64,000 nt of DNA from Saccharobesus litoralis (GTDB taxonomy: Bacteria; Pseudomonadota; Gammaproteobacteria; Enterobacterales; Alteromonadaceae), in the NCBI RefSeq assembly GCF_003063625.1, contig NZ_CP026604.1, forward strand, positions 4,690,065 through 4,754,064, read 5' to 3'. How positions within the stretch are numbered: position 1 is the stretch's first letter; every line of letters begins with the position of its first letter. Position numbers and translations under genes: made by a program. The notes below the pieces were generated by a model, which made no database searches, was not told the origin of the DNA, and was given only the letters and a program-made list of their open reading frames with translations. Of this stretch, positions 7,804 through 17,264 are shown piece by piece.

Positions 7804-8448
7804 TTATAATTTGTTAGCGTCTAGCATACCATGGCGGATTGCCAAATGGGTAAGTTCAACATCGCCGCTAATATTTAACTTTTCAAACATGCGATAACGA
7901 TAACTATTAACGGTTTTAGAACTAAGATTTAATTGATTAGAAATATCCTGAACTTTCTCACCTTTAGTGATCATCAGCATTATTTGCAACTCGCGCTCTG
8001 ACAATGAGTCAAATGGGTTATCTTCGTTACCACTGATTTGCCCTAGTGCCATTTGCTGAGCAATATCAGGCGCTAAATAACGCTGCCCTGCATTGACCTG
8101 ACGGATCGCTTTAATCATTTCGTCTGGACCGGCACCTTTAGTCAAATAACCTGCTGCACCAATTTGCATAACTTTCGCCGGGATTGGATTTTCAGTATGA
8201 ACTGTTAAAAAGATCACTTTGGTGTCTGGGCAAAAGCGTAAAATCTTTTTTGTCGCTTCAATACCACCAATACCTGGCATATTCATATCCATTAGCACAA
8301 CGTCAGGGTTATTTTTACGACAAAAGGTAACGGCCTCTTCGCCCGTCTCTGAGTCACCTACTACTTTAATGCCACGCACATCTTCTAAAATACGTTTGAT
8401 TCCGGTACGCACAAGCTCGTGGTCATCAACAAGTAATATGTTTATCAA
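7804..8448 (-). CDS. uvrY: Response regulator of the BarA/UvrY (GacS/GacA) system
   Basis: This 214-residue transcription factor has an N-terminal receiver (VDDHELVRTG, phospho-acceptor Asp in VVLMDMNMPG at about residue 54) and a C-terminal LuxR-type helix-turn-helix (LSERELQIMLMI...KTVNSYRYRMFEKL). Length and its position before uvrC identify it as UvrY/GacA. In known relatives it activates CsrB/RsmY-type small RNAs that sequester CsrA; no such RNA is evident in this window. The start is a TTG at 8448 preceded by the strong Shine-Dalgarno GAGGTG, which decides it. The sensor kinase is not encoded here. Confidence 0.93.
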   Translation of the reverse strand: MINILLVDDHELVRTGIKRILEDVRGIKVVGDSETGEEAVTFCRKNNPDVVLMDMNMPGIGGIEATKKILRFCPDTKVIFLTVHTENPIPAKVMQIGAAGYLTKGAGPDEMIKAIRQVNAGQRYLAPDIAQQMALGQISGNEDNPFDSLSERELQIMLMITKGEKVQDISNQLNLSSKTVNSYRYRMFEKLNISGDVELTHLAIRHGMLDANKL

Positions 8449-8730
8449 GAGACACCTCTAACAACAAGATATGAAGTAAGTCACTGAGCAGTCACAAATT
8501 GCCCGTCGAGACTAAGGTTATTTATCTAACGAAGTTAACAAAATATTATGAATTGTAAAGAGAATTATTTGACAGAAAACGAAAAGATTAAGCGCTAAGC
8601 CAGCGTTTATATCGTTTACCGATAATTAAACAGATAAGATCTAAATAAACACACTGATTAACATAATTTTAAAAAATTATTAACGTTGAGTGTGGGAGGT
8701 AATTATTAACTTGATGATACACAGAAGGAG

Positions 8731-8821
8731 TGGCGGTGAGATAGGGATTTGAACCCTAGATACGCTATTAACGTATGCCGGTTTTCAAGACCGGTGCTTT
8801 CAACCACTCAGCCATCTCACC
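8731..8821 (-). tRNA. tRNA-Ser (TGA), downstream copy
   Basis: A 91-nt class II tRNA with acceptor GGTGAGA, anticodon loop CTTGAAA (anticodon TGA), long variable arm (TACGTTAATAGCGTA), T-loop GTTCAAA and encoded CCA. Sequence-identical to the copy at 8858-8948, with a period of 127 bp. Confidence 0.97.
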
Positions 8822-8857
8822 GCAATTTTAAATTGCAAATACGATAATTTGAAAGAG

Positions 8858-8948
8858 TGGCGGTGAGATAGGGATTTGAACCCTAGATACGCTATTAACG
8901 TATGCCGGTTTTCAAGACCGGTGCTTTCAACCACTCAGCCATCTCACC
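8858..8948 (-). tRNA. tRNA-Ser (TGA), upstream copy
   Basis: An identical 91-nt tRNA-Ser gene, the first of a tandem pair driven by the promoter at 8995-9023. The 36-bp spacer between the two holds the short palindrome GCAATTTTAAATTGC. Confidence 0.97.
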
Positions 8949-9267
8949 GCAATCAAATTATCTGTTCCCATGACGAGTCACTGGAACGGCGCGCATATTA
9001 AGACCTTAAACTTAGCTTGTAAAGAGCTAATTCATGAAAACTTTATCCAAATGGCAAATATTAGGTCCGTTAGCTTAATAATTGTTCACTTAGCGAAAAT
9101 ATCATCAATAAGGTTGAATTGTTAGCTCAATGTCATAATATGTCAGTTAAAGATGATCTTGAAAAGGATTGCGTTAGTAACTATATCAAGTACCATCTAG
9201 TAAAATTATTTTAAACACTCAAACACTTTATAATTTAAAGTGACAACGTTAAATGAGGGTAAACAAA
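8949..9267. other. Divergent intergenic region between tRNA-Ser and the BI-1 gene
   Basis: About 320 bp with no gene. The left part holds the tRNA-Ser promoter. On the plus strand a TATAAT-like hexamer at about 9229 is the best -10 candidate for the BI-1 gene, but I see no good -35. Confidence 0.4.
8995..9023 (-). promoter_or_regulatory. Promoter of the tandem tRNA-Ser genes
   Basis: Minus strand -35 TTTACA, 17-bp spacer, -10 TAATAT and the GC-rich discriminator GCGCGCCG. This is the same architecture as the other two tRNA promoters in the window. Confidence 0.65.
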
Positions 9268-9933
9268 ATGGAAAATAGAACTATCTATACTCAAGGTTCT
9301 GCTTCGGTTCTTGAAACCAATAAGGTATTGCGTAATACCTACACCTTATTAGCCATGACACTCGCCTTTAGTGCGGTAACGGCGGGTATCTCTATGGCAA
9401 TGGGCTTTAGCCATATGATGGGCTTAGTTTTCTCATTAATTGGTTTCGGCTTAATGTTTGTAGTTAATAAAAAAGCAGACAGTGCTGCGGGTATCTACTG
9501 GGTGTTCGCATTTACTGGTGTTATGGGATTGGCAATTGGGCCTTTACTTAACCACTACCTTGCACTACCTAGTGGCCCAACCATTGTTGCTCAAGCTTTA
9601 GGCACAACAGCATTAGCGTTTTTTGGCTTATCAGGCTACGCATTAACTACTAAGAAAGATTTCTCATTCATGGGAAGCTTTTTAATGATAGGTTTAATCG
9701 TGGTTATTGTTGCTGGCATTGCTAACATTTTTTTGCAAATCCCAGCCATGAGCCTAGCGATTAGCTCTGCTGTTGTTTTAATTATGTCTGGCTTAATTTT
9801 GTTTGATACTAGCCGTATCGTAAACGGTGGCGAAACTAACTATATTCGCGCAACGGTAGGCTTGTACTTAAACATTTATAACTTATTTACTTCACTACTT
9901 CATTTAATCGGTGCTTTTAGTAGCGACGACTAA
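9268..9933 (+). CDS. BAX inhibitor-1 (BI-1)/YccA family inner-membrane protein
   Basis: This protein of about 221 residues has seven hydrophobic segments and ends with the family-typical stretch around LILFDTSRIVNGGETNYIRATVGLYLN. YccA in E. coli binds the FtsH protease and modulates its activity; family members elsewhere are proposed pH-sensitive calcium leak channels. I chose the ATG at 9268 because GAGGG lies about eight bases upstream; an ATG at 9253 lies inside that region. It is followed by a strong terminator and then the tus genes. The yccA-tusE neighbourhood is also found in E. coli. Confidence 0.9.
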   Translation: MENRTIYTQGSASVLETNKVLRNTYTLLAMTLAFSAVTAGISMAMGFSHMMGLVFSLIGFGLMFVVNKKADSAAGIYWVFAFTGVMGLAIGPLLNHYLALPSGPTIVAQALGTTALAFFGLSGYALTTKKDFSFMGSFLMIGLIVVIVAGIANIFLQIPAMSLAISSAVVLIMSGLILFDTSRIVNGGETNYIRATVGLYLNIYNLFTSLLHLIGAFSSDD

Positions 9934-9957
9934 TTTAGTATACTGCTTTTACCACTA

Positions 9958-9990
9958 CAAAGCCCCGCGAGTCGGGGCTTTGTTGTTTTT
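9958..9990 (+). terminator. Rho-independent terminator after the BI-1 gene
   Basis: A 9-bp GC-rich stem (CAAAGCCCC...GGGGCTTTG) is followed by TTGTTTTT. It separates the BI-1 gene from tusDCBE. Confidence 0.9.
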
Positions 9991-10024
9991 AAGTGTTGTT
10001 ATTTTTAGATGTTGTGAATGTCGC

Positions 10025-10405
10025 ATGGCAAAATTTTTACTCTTTGTAACCAGTGGTCCCGAAAATCAAGCTGCATACTCAGCATTGAATTTTGCGAAAG
10101 CGGTTACGCAAAAACATGAATTAGTTGGTGTATTCTTTTATGGTGAGGGGGTTTACAACCTCAATGGCTTAATGTGCCCACCAACTGATGAAATTAACAT
10201 AGCAAAAGAATGGCTTGCTTTGACAAATCAATCGGTAAGGCTAATTGCCTGCTCAGCGGCAGCGCAGCGAAGAGGCATGCTCAATAAACAAGAAGCTGAA
10301 TATCATGGTGTATCTGGAGAAAGTCTTTTCTCCCCCTGTGAGATCGCCGGTTTAGGTGAGTTAATTGTATTGCAGCAACAAGTTGACAAGGTAGTACAGT
10401 TTTGA
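10025..10405 (+). CDS. tusD: Sulfurtransferase complex subunit TusD
   Basis: This 126-residue DsrE-family protein should accept persulfide sulfur from TusA and pass it to TusE for 2-thiolation of tRNA wobble uridine (mnm5s2U). The start MAKFLLFVTSGPENQAAYSA is typical of TusD, and a cysteine near residue 80 (RLIACSAAAQRRG) is the expected acceptor site. The ATG at 10025 gives the usual length; the frame is open further upstream but would add unrelated hydrophobic sequence. tusC overlaps it by four bases. Confidence 0.93.
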   Translation: MAKFLLFVTSGPENQAAYSALNFAKAVTQKHELVGVFFYGEGVYNLNGLMCPPTDEINIAKEWLALTNQSVRLIACSAAAQRRGMLNKQEAEYHGVSGESLFSPCEIAGLGELIVLQQQVDKVVQF

Positions 10406-10752
10406 AAACCGCAATAGTAAACAGACATTCACCATTTCAAATTGACGCGGGGCGTGAAGCGCTCGATCTGGCCTTAATTCTCGCAACATACGAACAAGAT
10501 GTCGCCCTATTCTTTCAAGGCCAAGGCGTATTGCAGCTTAAACAGCATGATAAAGCTAGGCTTGATAAAAAAGACTACACTGCGACATTTAAAGCGCTTG
10601 AGTTATACGACGTTGAACATGTATTCGCGCTTAAATCTGACATAGATAAATACCAAGTTGACATTGAGCAATTAGACTTTGCCGTTACGCTGCTAAATAA
10701 TCAAGAATACGCGGCCACCCTCGCCGGTTTCGATCAGCATTGGAGCTTTTAA
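10402..10752 (+). CDS. tusC: Sulfurtransferase complex subunit TusC
   Basis: This 116-residue DsrF-like protein is the second subunit of the TusBCD heterohexamer. The family features IVNRHSPFQIDAGREALDLA and VALFFQGQGVLQL are visible. The start overlaps the tusD stop and its own stop overlaps the tusB start (TAATG), which indicates translational coupling. The position corresponding to the active-site cysteine of TusD is not a cysteine here, in keeping with a structural role. Confidence 0.92.
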   Translation: MKTAIVNRHSPFQIDAGREALDLALILATYEQDVALFFQGQGVLQLKQHDKARLDKKDYTATFKALELYDVEHVFALKSDIDKYQVDIEQLDFAVTLLNNQEYAATLAGFDQHWSF

Positions 10753-11042
10753 TGAGCCTCTTAATTAACTTAACTCGTATTTTAGATATTGACGAAAATG
10801 ATCGCCTTGTACAATTTGCCACTGAACAACAAGCCAGCATTTTATTGAGTCAAGACGGCGTATACAGTTTACCTCAAGTCACTGTAGCCGCTGCTAAAAC
10901 AGAAATAAGTTTGTACATTTTACACGATGATGCCTTGGCTCGTGGTGAAACAATACAAACAACGCAAGCAAACTTAACCAAGATAAATTACGCTGACTTT
11001 GTTGAGTTAACCTTACAGCACCACTCTGTCTTTAATTGGTAA
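10752..11042 (+). CDS. tusB: Sulfurtransferase complex subunit TusB
   Basis: This 96-residue DsrH-like protein is the third TusBCD subunit. I start it at the ATG at 10752, which shares its A with the tusC stop codon; an alternative ATG at 10740 would add four residues. The short length and the segment [11 protein letters not shown] match the family. The tusE start overlaps its stop in the same TAATG fashion. Confidence 0.9.
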   Translation: MSLLINLTRILDIDENDRLVQFATEQQASILLSQDGVYSLPQVTVAAAKTEISLYILHDDALARGETIQTTQANLTKINYADFVELTLQHHSVFNW

Positions 11043-11386
11043 TGATGATGAAACCGACTTTATTATTTAATGGTCAAAATATAGAACTCGACAAGCATGG
11101 CTATCTTTGCCACATTGAAGATTGGAATGAACAACTGGCAGTTGAACTAGCCGCTACTGAAAATATCCAATTAACAGCCGCGCACTGGGAAGTGGTTAAT
11201 TTTGTCCGCCAGTTTTATTTAGAGTTTAATACCAGCCCTGCGATGCGCGCATTAGTCAAAGCGATTGGCAAGTCTTTAGGGGAAGAAAAAGGCAATAGTA
11301 AGTATCTTTTTAAGTTGTTCCCTAAAGGCCCAGCCAAACAAGCGACTAAAATTGCAGGTTTGCCTAAGCCAGCTAAATGCCTCTAA
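11042..11386 (+). CDS. tusE: TusE/DsrC-family sulfur carrier
   Basis: This protein of about 114 residues should take sulfur from TusD and deliver it to the MnmA-tRNA complex. The C-terminus ([11 protein letters not shown]) carries the conserved penultimate cysteine. The second cysteine found in true DsrC of sulfur oxidisers and reducers is replaced by Thr (KQATKIAG), which marks it as TusE. Three consecutive ATG codons (11042, 11045, 11048) follow the tusB stop, so the N-terminus is uncertain by two residues. It is the last gene of the operon. Confidence 0.93.
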   Translation: MMMKPTLLFNGQNIELDKHGYLCHIEDWNEQLAVELAATENIQLTAAHWEVVNFVRQFYLEFNTSPAMRALVKAIGKSLGEEKGNSKYLFKLFPKGPAKQATKIAGLPKPAKCL

Positions 11387-11421
11387 GCGACATTAAATGC
11401 ACCGTGCTCTCACCTAAATGC

Positions 11422-11619
11422 CTACATATTGGCACTTAGTGTTTCCCAAACACCCAGTGCCAAATAAGCAATGCCGAGTATAACGCCTACTGTAATCATC
11501 CAGTAAACTGATTTTAAAAAAAACCTGACTACGCCCCCTTCCTGCTTTTTACCACTCGAAGCCGTAGATTTCGCTTTTGCATCAGTACTTTTGGTTTTTT
11601 CTTTGTTATCGCGACTCAT
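11422..11619 (-). CDS. Small single-span membrane protein, function unknown
   Basis: This 65-residue protein has a basic, hydrophilic N-terminal half rich in Lys, Ser and Thr and one hydrophobic helix (YWMITVGVILGIAYLALGVW, residues about 40-59). That predicts a membrane-anchored protein with a cytoplasmic tail. I cannot assign it to a family. It is convergent with tusE and lies downstream of serS beyond a terminator, so it probably has its own promoter. Confidence 0.6.
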   Translation of the reverse strand: MSRDNKEKTKSTDAKAKSTASSGKKQEGGVVRFFLKSVYWMITVGVILGIAYLALGVWETLSANM

Positions 11620-11671
11620 AAACGTTAATACCTTGTTAAATGATACTGTGCGATTCTAAAGCATTTTTTAG

Positions 11672-11706
11672 ATAAAAAAAAAGCATTGCGTTAACAATGC
11701 TTTTTT
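11672..11706 (-). terminator. Terminator after serS
   Basis: The stem AAAAAAGCATTG...CAATGCTTTTTT with a 6-nt loop is flanked by A- and T-runs and can act in both directions. It lies directly downstream of serS and upstream of the 65-residue gene. Confidence 0.85.
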
Positions 11707-11749
11707 CAAATTAAATGTAAGCACAATGCTCGTATCTTGCCTTAACGTC

Positions 11750-13042
<1,293 letters not shown>

Positions 13043-13053
13043 TTATATTCCAA

Positions 13054-13446
13054 TTAACTTTTAATAAATATCGCGAAGCGGCTACCTAACCAAACGGCCA
13101 GTAAGCACACACTTACATTCAACACCATATTGAAGCCAGCTTTTAGCCAAGCACCTTGCTGAAACAACAAATAAGTGTCCATCGAAAAGGTTGAAAATGT
13201 GGTTAAAGCACCTAAAAAACCAATCCCAACCAAGGTTTTCCATGGGATAAGCTCTAACAGCCCTTGTTCAATTAATCCGTATAAAATACCAATCAACAAA
13301 GAACCAAGTACATTAACTAACAAAGTCCCGTATGGAAAGCCTTTGCCAAATAAACTAAGCGCTAATTCAGACAAGAAATAACGCAGGCAAGCTCCTAATG
13401 CACCGCCAAGGGCCACAAATAGATAAATACCTAGGTTATTAAGCAA
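13054..13446 (-). CDS. crcB: Fluoride ion channel CrcB/Fluc
   Basis: This 130-residue protein with four transmembrane helices should form a dual-topology dimer exporting fluoride. GGALGACLRYFLS at the N-terminus and the pore motif GALTTFSTFSMDT (residues about 79-91) are diagnostic. The start is probably a TTG at 13446. I see no fluoride riboswitch upstream. The element at 13504-13632 lies 57 bp before the start and may affect its promoter. Confidence 0.95.
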   Translation of the reverse strand: MLNNLGIYLFVALGGALGACLRYFLSELALSLFGKGFPYGTLLVNVLGSLLIGILYGLIEQGLLELIPWKTLVGIGFLGALTTFSTFSMDTYLLFQQGAWLKAGFNMVLNVSVCLLAVWLGSRFAIFIKS

Positions 13447-13503
13447 AGTTTAATTCCAATGGGTATAAAATTTAGAGTTATTATAACGAAGAAGTGAAAT
13501 AAA

Positions 13504-13632
13504 TATAGTCAAAGCGATCAGGTTTTAGGGGAAGCCGTCAAGCTTCGAATCCCCATGAGCATATGCTCTATTATGTGATTGGGGTGAGTAAGCGCTGACA
13601 ATGAACCATAAGACCTGAGCGAGAAGACTATA
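13504..13632 (+). mobile_element. MITE-like palindromic element, short copy A
   Basis: A 129-bp element bounded by imperfect terminal inverted repeats: TATAGTCAAAGCGATCAGGT on the left, and TATAGTCTTCTCGCTCAGGT on the opposite strand at the right. Its core has the palindrome GAGCATATGCTC inside a CCCC...GGGG frame. It matches the long copy at 61739-61962 almost base for base except for two blocks of about 47 bp that are absent here. It has no coding capacity. Confidence 0.85.
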
Positions 13633-13672
13633 TCTATTCTGATGAATAAATTGATAGATAAACTTCCATTTA

Positions 13673-15100
13673 TTATTTTGGCAGTTTTATCCAAAAACAA
13701 CCGCCTTCCTCGCTCGACTCGTATCCCACTAACCCATCATGCAACTCTAATATCTTTTGACTTAGCGCTAAGCCTAAACCAGCTAAATATTCTTGATCAG
13801 AAGAAAGTTTACCAAATGCTTTAAACAAATTAGCTTGATCCGTTTCTGTAACGGTTTGGCCTTGATAGTTAATACGTAACCACAAGTAATCACCCGAATA
13901 TTCACTAGATACATCTAAATACGAGTTTTCTTTAGCTAATGATAATGCGCTATCCGTTAAATTCGCTAAAGCTTGCGCTATTTTACTTCTATCTGCGTGC
14001 ACGGGGTCAAAGTTAATATCAATTTCAATGTTTATTCCCCGCTCAGCAGCGCGAGCATAAATTTGCTCTTCAACGCCACGCCACGCGTCAATAATATGAA
14101 AGGTAGACCAATTTAAATCGGGTTTAGTTAGCAACTTAGCGTAGTGTTGCACGCCACCTAACATATTTAACATGTTATGGGTTGAACCTTGAATGGTCTC
14201 AATGCAGCGCACTAATTTATCGGGTTGGTCTTTAAATTGGCTTAAGGCTAAATCAATCAGATTATGAATATTACCTAATGGTTGGCTTATATCTTGATTC
14301 ACCATATCAAGCAGTAGATTTTGACTCTCGTTAAACTCTTTTAAGCGCGCTAAATCTAATATACGGTCTAGGTTTTGATTAACTCGCGTGATCAGTTCTT
14401 CATTATTAAATGGCTTAGCAATGAAATCATTAGCACCGGCTTTTAGAAAAGCGATAGATTGATTTGAATTATAAACGCCACTTACGCCAATCACCGCAAC
14501 TTCATTAAAGCCATGCGTTTTACGCAATTCACTGGTCATATCAATACCGCTTTTGCCATCCAATTCCCCGTCAGCGATCACCAAGCGGATCTGCGGTTCT
14601 TCATGCATAACTTTCAACGCTTGCTCGGCATTTTCAGCCGCGTAAACTTGCAATAGCTGCGCTTCGAGAATGTGAGTCAATAATCGACGAGCAACCCGAG
14701 AATCGTCAACGACCAAAACTTTCGTTTTCATGTTACGCAATAAACGGCGAATTGCTTCAATAACTAAAACAAAAGCGTTGGTGACTTTTTTAACAACGTA
14801 GTCAGATACATATTTATGACTCTGGATGTCTTCACGCATCGCGTCTGAAATATCTGCTGTTAAAATAATGGAAGGAATTTTAAAAGGCGCTATTTCATCC
14901 ATGATCTCACCATCAGGAGAGTCAGGTAAATGCAAGTCAACAATCGCTATACAAAACTCATCGCGATTATTGGATAAATGATCAAGCGCTTCTTCTTTAG
15001 TGCCAGCTATTTCAAATGGCAATCCTATTTCATGTTCAATATGAGCAGCGATAATAGCCGCATAGGTTTTGGTATCTTCAATGATTAGGATTTTTTTCAT
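13673..15100 (-). CDS. Two-receiver signalling protein with degenerate histidine-kinase module
   Basis: This 475-residue cytoplasmic protein has two receiver domains: residues about 1-118 (phospho-acceptor in IVDLHLP) and about 125-245 (VVDDSRVARR, acceptor in VIADGELDG, KPFNNEE). A HisKA/HATPase-like module follows, from about 255 to 475. Where a kinase has its S-H-E-L-R-T-P-L H-box, this protein reads NQDISQPL, with Gln269 in place of the phospho-accepting His. The N-box is altered (NLTDSALS), while a G2-like GLGLALSQKI remains. It should not autophosphorylate. It may act as a phosphate-responsive scaffold or partner for another kinase. It stands alone next to element A. Confidence 0.75.
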   Translation of the reverse strand: MKKILIIEDTKTYAAIIAAHIEHEIGLPFEIAGTKEEALDHLSNNRDEFCIAIVDLHLPDSPDGEIMDEIAPFKIPSIILTADISDAMREDIQSHKYVSDYVVKKVTNAFVLVIEAIRRLLRNMKTKVLVVDDSRVARRLLTHILEAQLLQVYAAENAEQALKVMHEEPQIRLVIADGELDGKSGIDMTSELRKTHGFNEVAVIGVSGVYNSNQSIAFLKAGANDFIAKPFNNEELITRVNQNLDRILDLARLKEFNESQNLLLDMVNQDISQPLGNIHNLIDLALSQFKDQPDKLVRCIETIQGSTHNMLNMLGGVQHYAKLLTKPDLNWSTFHIIDAWRGVEEQIYARAAERGINIEIDINFDPVHADRSKIAQALANLTDSALSLAKENSYLDVSSEYSGDYLWLRINYQGQTVTETDQANLFKAFGKLSSDQEYLAGLGLALSQKILELHDGLVGYESSEEGGCFWIKLPK

Positions 15101-15260
15101 AACAACGAGAAACAGCCAAACTAAGTTATCAACTTACGTAAGAAGTCATAAAGCGCACGCAACTTTCACGCAATTTTGATATTGCAGATAATGACCGCTA
15201 GTTTAACACGGAAATGTTGTCAGGGATTAGGCTAAGCTTTATTTTTATCAAGTAGTTATC

Positions 15261-15285
15261 AAAAGTAGCTGATTTTCAGCTACTT
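15261..15285 (-). terminator. Terminator overlapping the rarA stop codon
   Basis: On the minus strand the hairpin AAGTAGCTGA-AAA-TCAGCTACTT ends in TTTTGAT. Its 5' arm contains the TAG stop of rarA, so terminator and stop codon overlap. Confidence 0.75.
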
Positions 15286-16605
15286 ACCTTTATAAGCCTG
15301 CTCGTCAAGCGAACGTAAATATTCGAGTTTAGAAGCAATTTGTTTTTCTAATCCGCGATCAGTAGGGAAATAAAAACGGCTGTCGACAACCTCTGCAGGT
15401 AAGTAAGTTTCACCTGCAGCATACGCATTAGGCTCATTGTGAGCGTATCGATACTCAGCACCATGCCCCATCTCTTTTAATAAACTAGTAGGTGCATTGC
15501 GCAAATGAATAGGCACATCATAATCAGGCTCGTCTGCTACCTGACGCTTAGCATCTTTAAAGGCTTGATACACAGCATTACTTTTCGCAGCACACGCCAT
15601 ATAAACTGCCGCTTGGGCGATTGCCCTCTCCCCTTCTGCTGGTCCCACTCGAGTAAATGTGTCCCACGCATTGACCGCTAATTGCATTGCCCTTGGATCG
15701 GCATTACCTATATCTTCAGATGCAATAGCCAATAAGCGCCGAGCCACATAAAGCGGGTCGACACCCATTTTTAACATACGCGCATACCAGTACAGAGCAG
15801 CATCAGGATTAGAGCCACGTACCGATTTATGAAAGGCCGAAATTAAATCATAAAAGATATCGCCGCCTTTATCGCCCGCTGCTGGCCGGTATTGAAACAA
15901 GCTATCAATGTCTGACTGGGATATTACACGCTGACCTTGTGGATTTGGCTCTATCATATCGGCCAATGTTTCCATTGTATTCAGCAGGTTTCTCGCATCA
16001 CCATTTGCAAGGTCAACCAGCGCATGGCCGATTTTGTCGTCGTAAACTAAAGTAGCGGCTTCTTGGCTTTTATCAGGACGCGACTTAAGCGAAGCCAGCA
16101 CATGCTGTAGCTCAACCGATGAGTGTTTTTTTAAAAGGTAAACTCGCGCTCGGGATAACAAGGCTCGATTTAATTCAAATGAAGGGTTCTCTGTTGTTGC
16201 GCCAACAAAAATTACCGTACCATCTTCAATAAAAGGTAAAAATGCATCTTGCTGGCTTTTATTGAAACGATGTACCTCGTCTACAAATAATAAGGTTTTT
16301 TTTGCAGACTGCAGCGCGACAGCTTTGGCATTTTCAATAGCAGCTCGTATATCTTTCACACCTGAAGTAACGGCTGACAAGCGCTCCACATGCGCATTGA
16401 TATAGTTAGCAATTAATTCCGCTAGGGTTGTTTTACCCGTGCCTGGCGGCCCCCACAAAATAAGTGAATGAACTTTACCTTGTTCAATCGCTCTACGCAG
16501 GGGTTTACCAATGCCAAGAATATGGCTTTGACCAATATATTCATCTAAATGACTAGGCCGCATGCGCGCAGCCAAGGGTTGGTTTACAGAATCGAAATCA
16601 AACAC
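15280..16605 (-). CDS. rarA: Replication-associated recombination protein A
   Basis: This 441-residue AAA+ ATPase of the RarA/MgsA/WRNIP1 family acts at stalled replication forks with SSB. Walker A is [11 protein letters not shown] (residues about 51-61) and Walker B is [20 protein letters not shown]. Sensor 1 ([12 protein letters not shown]) and the C-terminal tetramerisation region follow. The likely start is GTG at 16605, five bases after the lolA stop. The order ftsK-lolA-rarA-serS is conserved in gammaproteobacteria. Confidence 0.96.
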   Translation of the reverse strand: MFDFDSVNQPLAARMRPSHLDEYIGQSHILGIGKPLRRAIEQGKVHSLILWGPPGTGKTTLAELIANYINAHVERLSAVTSGVKDIRAAIENAKAVALQSAKKTLLFVDEVHRFNKSQQDAFLPFIEDGTVIFVGATTENPSFELNRALLSRARVYLLKKHSSVELQHVLASLKSRPDKSQEAATLVYDDKIGHALVDLANGDARNLLNTMETLADMIEPNPQGQRVISQSDIDSLFQYRPAAGDKGGDIFYDLISAFHKSVRGSNPDAALYWYARMLKMGVDPLYVARRLLAIASEDIGNADPRAMQLAVNAWDTFTRVGPAEGERAIAQAAVYMACAAKSNAVYQAFKDAKRQVADEPDYDVPIHLRNAPTSLLKEMGHGAEYRYAHNEPNAYAAGETYLPAEVVDSRFYFPTDRGLEKQIASKLEYLRSLDEQAYKGK

Positions 16606-16610
16606 GGTAA

Positions 16611-17243
16611 TTATTGACGTTGATCGTCTAACTCAACGCCCTCAGGCAAGCTGAAAGTAAATTGCTGACGTGTAAGTTGAGGTGCCATTTTAAATTGACT
16701 AAATTGATAATGGCTATTTTGACCTTGCCTATCAGAAACAACCAATTTATCGACCGCAGAAGAGCCTTTTACAAAAGTGACTTCAATCGATTCAACTAAA
16801 CTTTTTTCATCTTTCACTCGAATTTTGAAGCGGTTGTCATCAAGTTGACTAACCTGATAGCCCTGCCATATTTCATCTTCTACTTTTAAAAGCAATAAAA
16901 TAGGGTTATTAAGCAAGGCCTCCTTTAACCAAACCGCCGTCACTTGCTCGATGAATGGATCGTAAAACCAAATGGTTTCGCCATCACATTGTAAAATACT
17001 TTCGTCGGGCTCTTGTGTATGCCACTTAAACAAATTGGGTTGTTTTAATTGTGTTGAACCTGTCGCTGATTGTATTTCTACATTGTCACTATCAAACACT
17101 TGCTGGGTAAAATCACTGGTAAATGCATTTAAACCGGCAATTTTATTTTTTAACGTCTCAGTGACATTATCCGCCAATACAGATGTACTCAAGCTACACA
17201 ATAGCGAAAACGTGAGTAGTTTGCTTTTAACTAAAAATTTCAT
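16611..17243 (-). CDS. lolA: Outer-membrane lipoprotein carrier protein
   Basis: This 210-residue periplasmic chaperone carries lipoproteins from LolCDE to LolB. It has a signal peptide ([19 protein letters not shown], cleavage expected after ALA-like residue 24). The mature part has the LolA features [26 protein letters not shown] and [13 protein letters not shown]. The length is usual. It sits between ftsK and rarA, 21 bp after ftsK. Confidence 0.96.
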   Translation of the reverse strand: MKFLVKSKLLTFSLLCSLSTSVLADNVTETLKNKIAGLNAFTSDFTQQVFDSDNVEIQSATGSTQLKQPNLFKWHTQEPDESILQCDGETIWFYDPFIEQVTAVWLKEALLNNPILLLLKVEDEIWQGYQVSQLDDNRFKIRVKDEKSLVESIEVTFVKGSSAVDKLVVSDRQGQNSHYQFSQFKMAPQLTRQQFTFSLPEGVELDDQRQ

Positions 17244-17264
17244 AAATCGATTAATTACCTAATG

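Noticed and set aside
8731-8948. Direct repeat of 91 bp that could mark an excised island
   Set aside because: Both copies are complete, identical tRNA-Ser genes only 36 bp apart; this is an ordinary tandem tRNA duplication.
13447-13503. Possible fluoride riboswitch before crcB
   Set aside because: The short upstream region lacks the conserved fluoride aptamer blocks; the neighbouring palindromes belong to element A.
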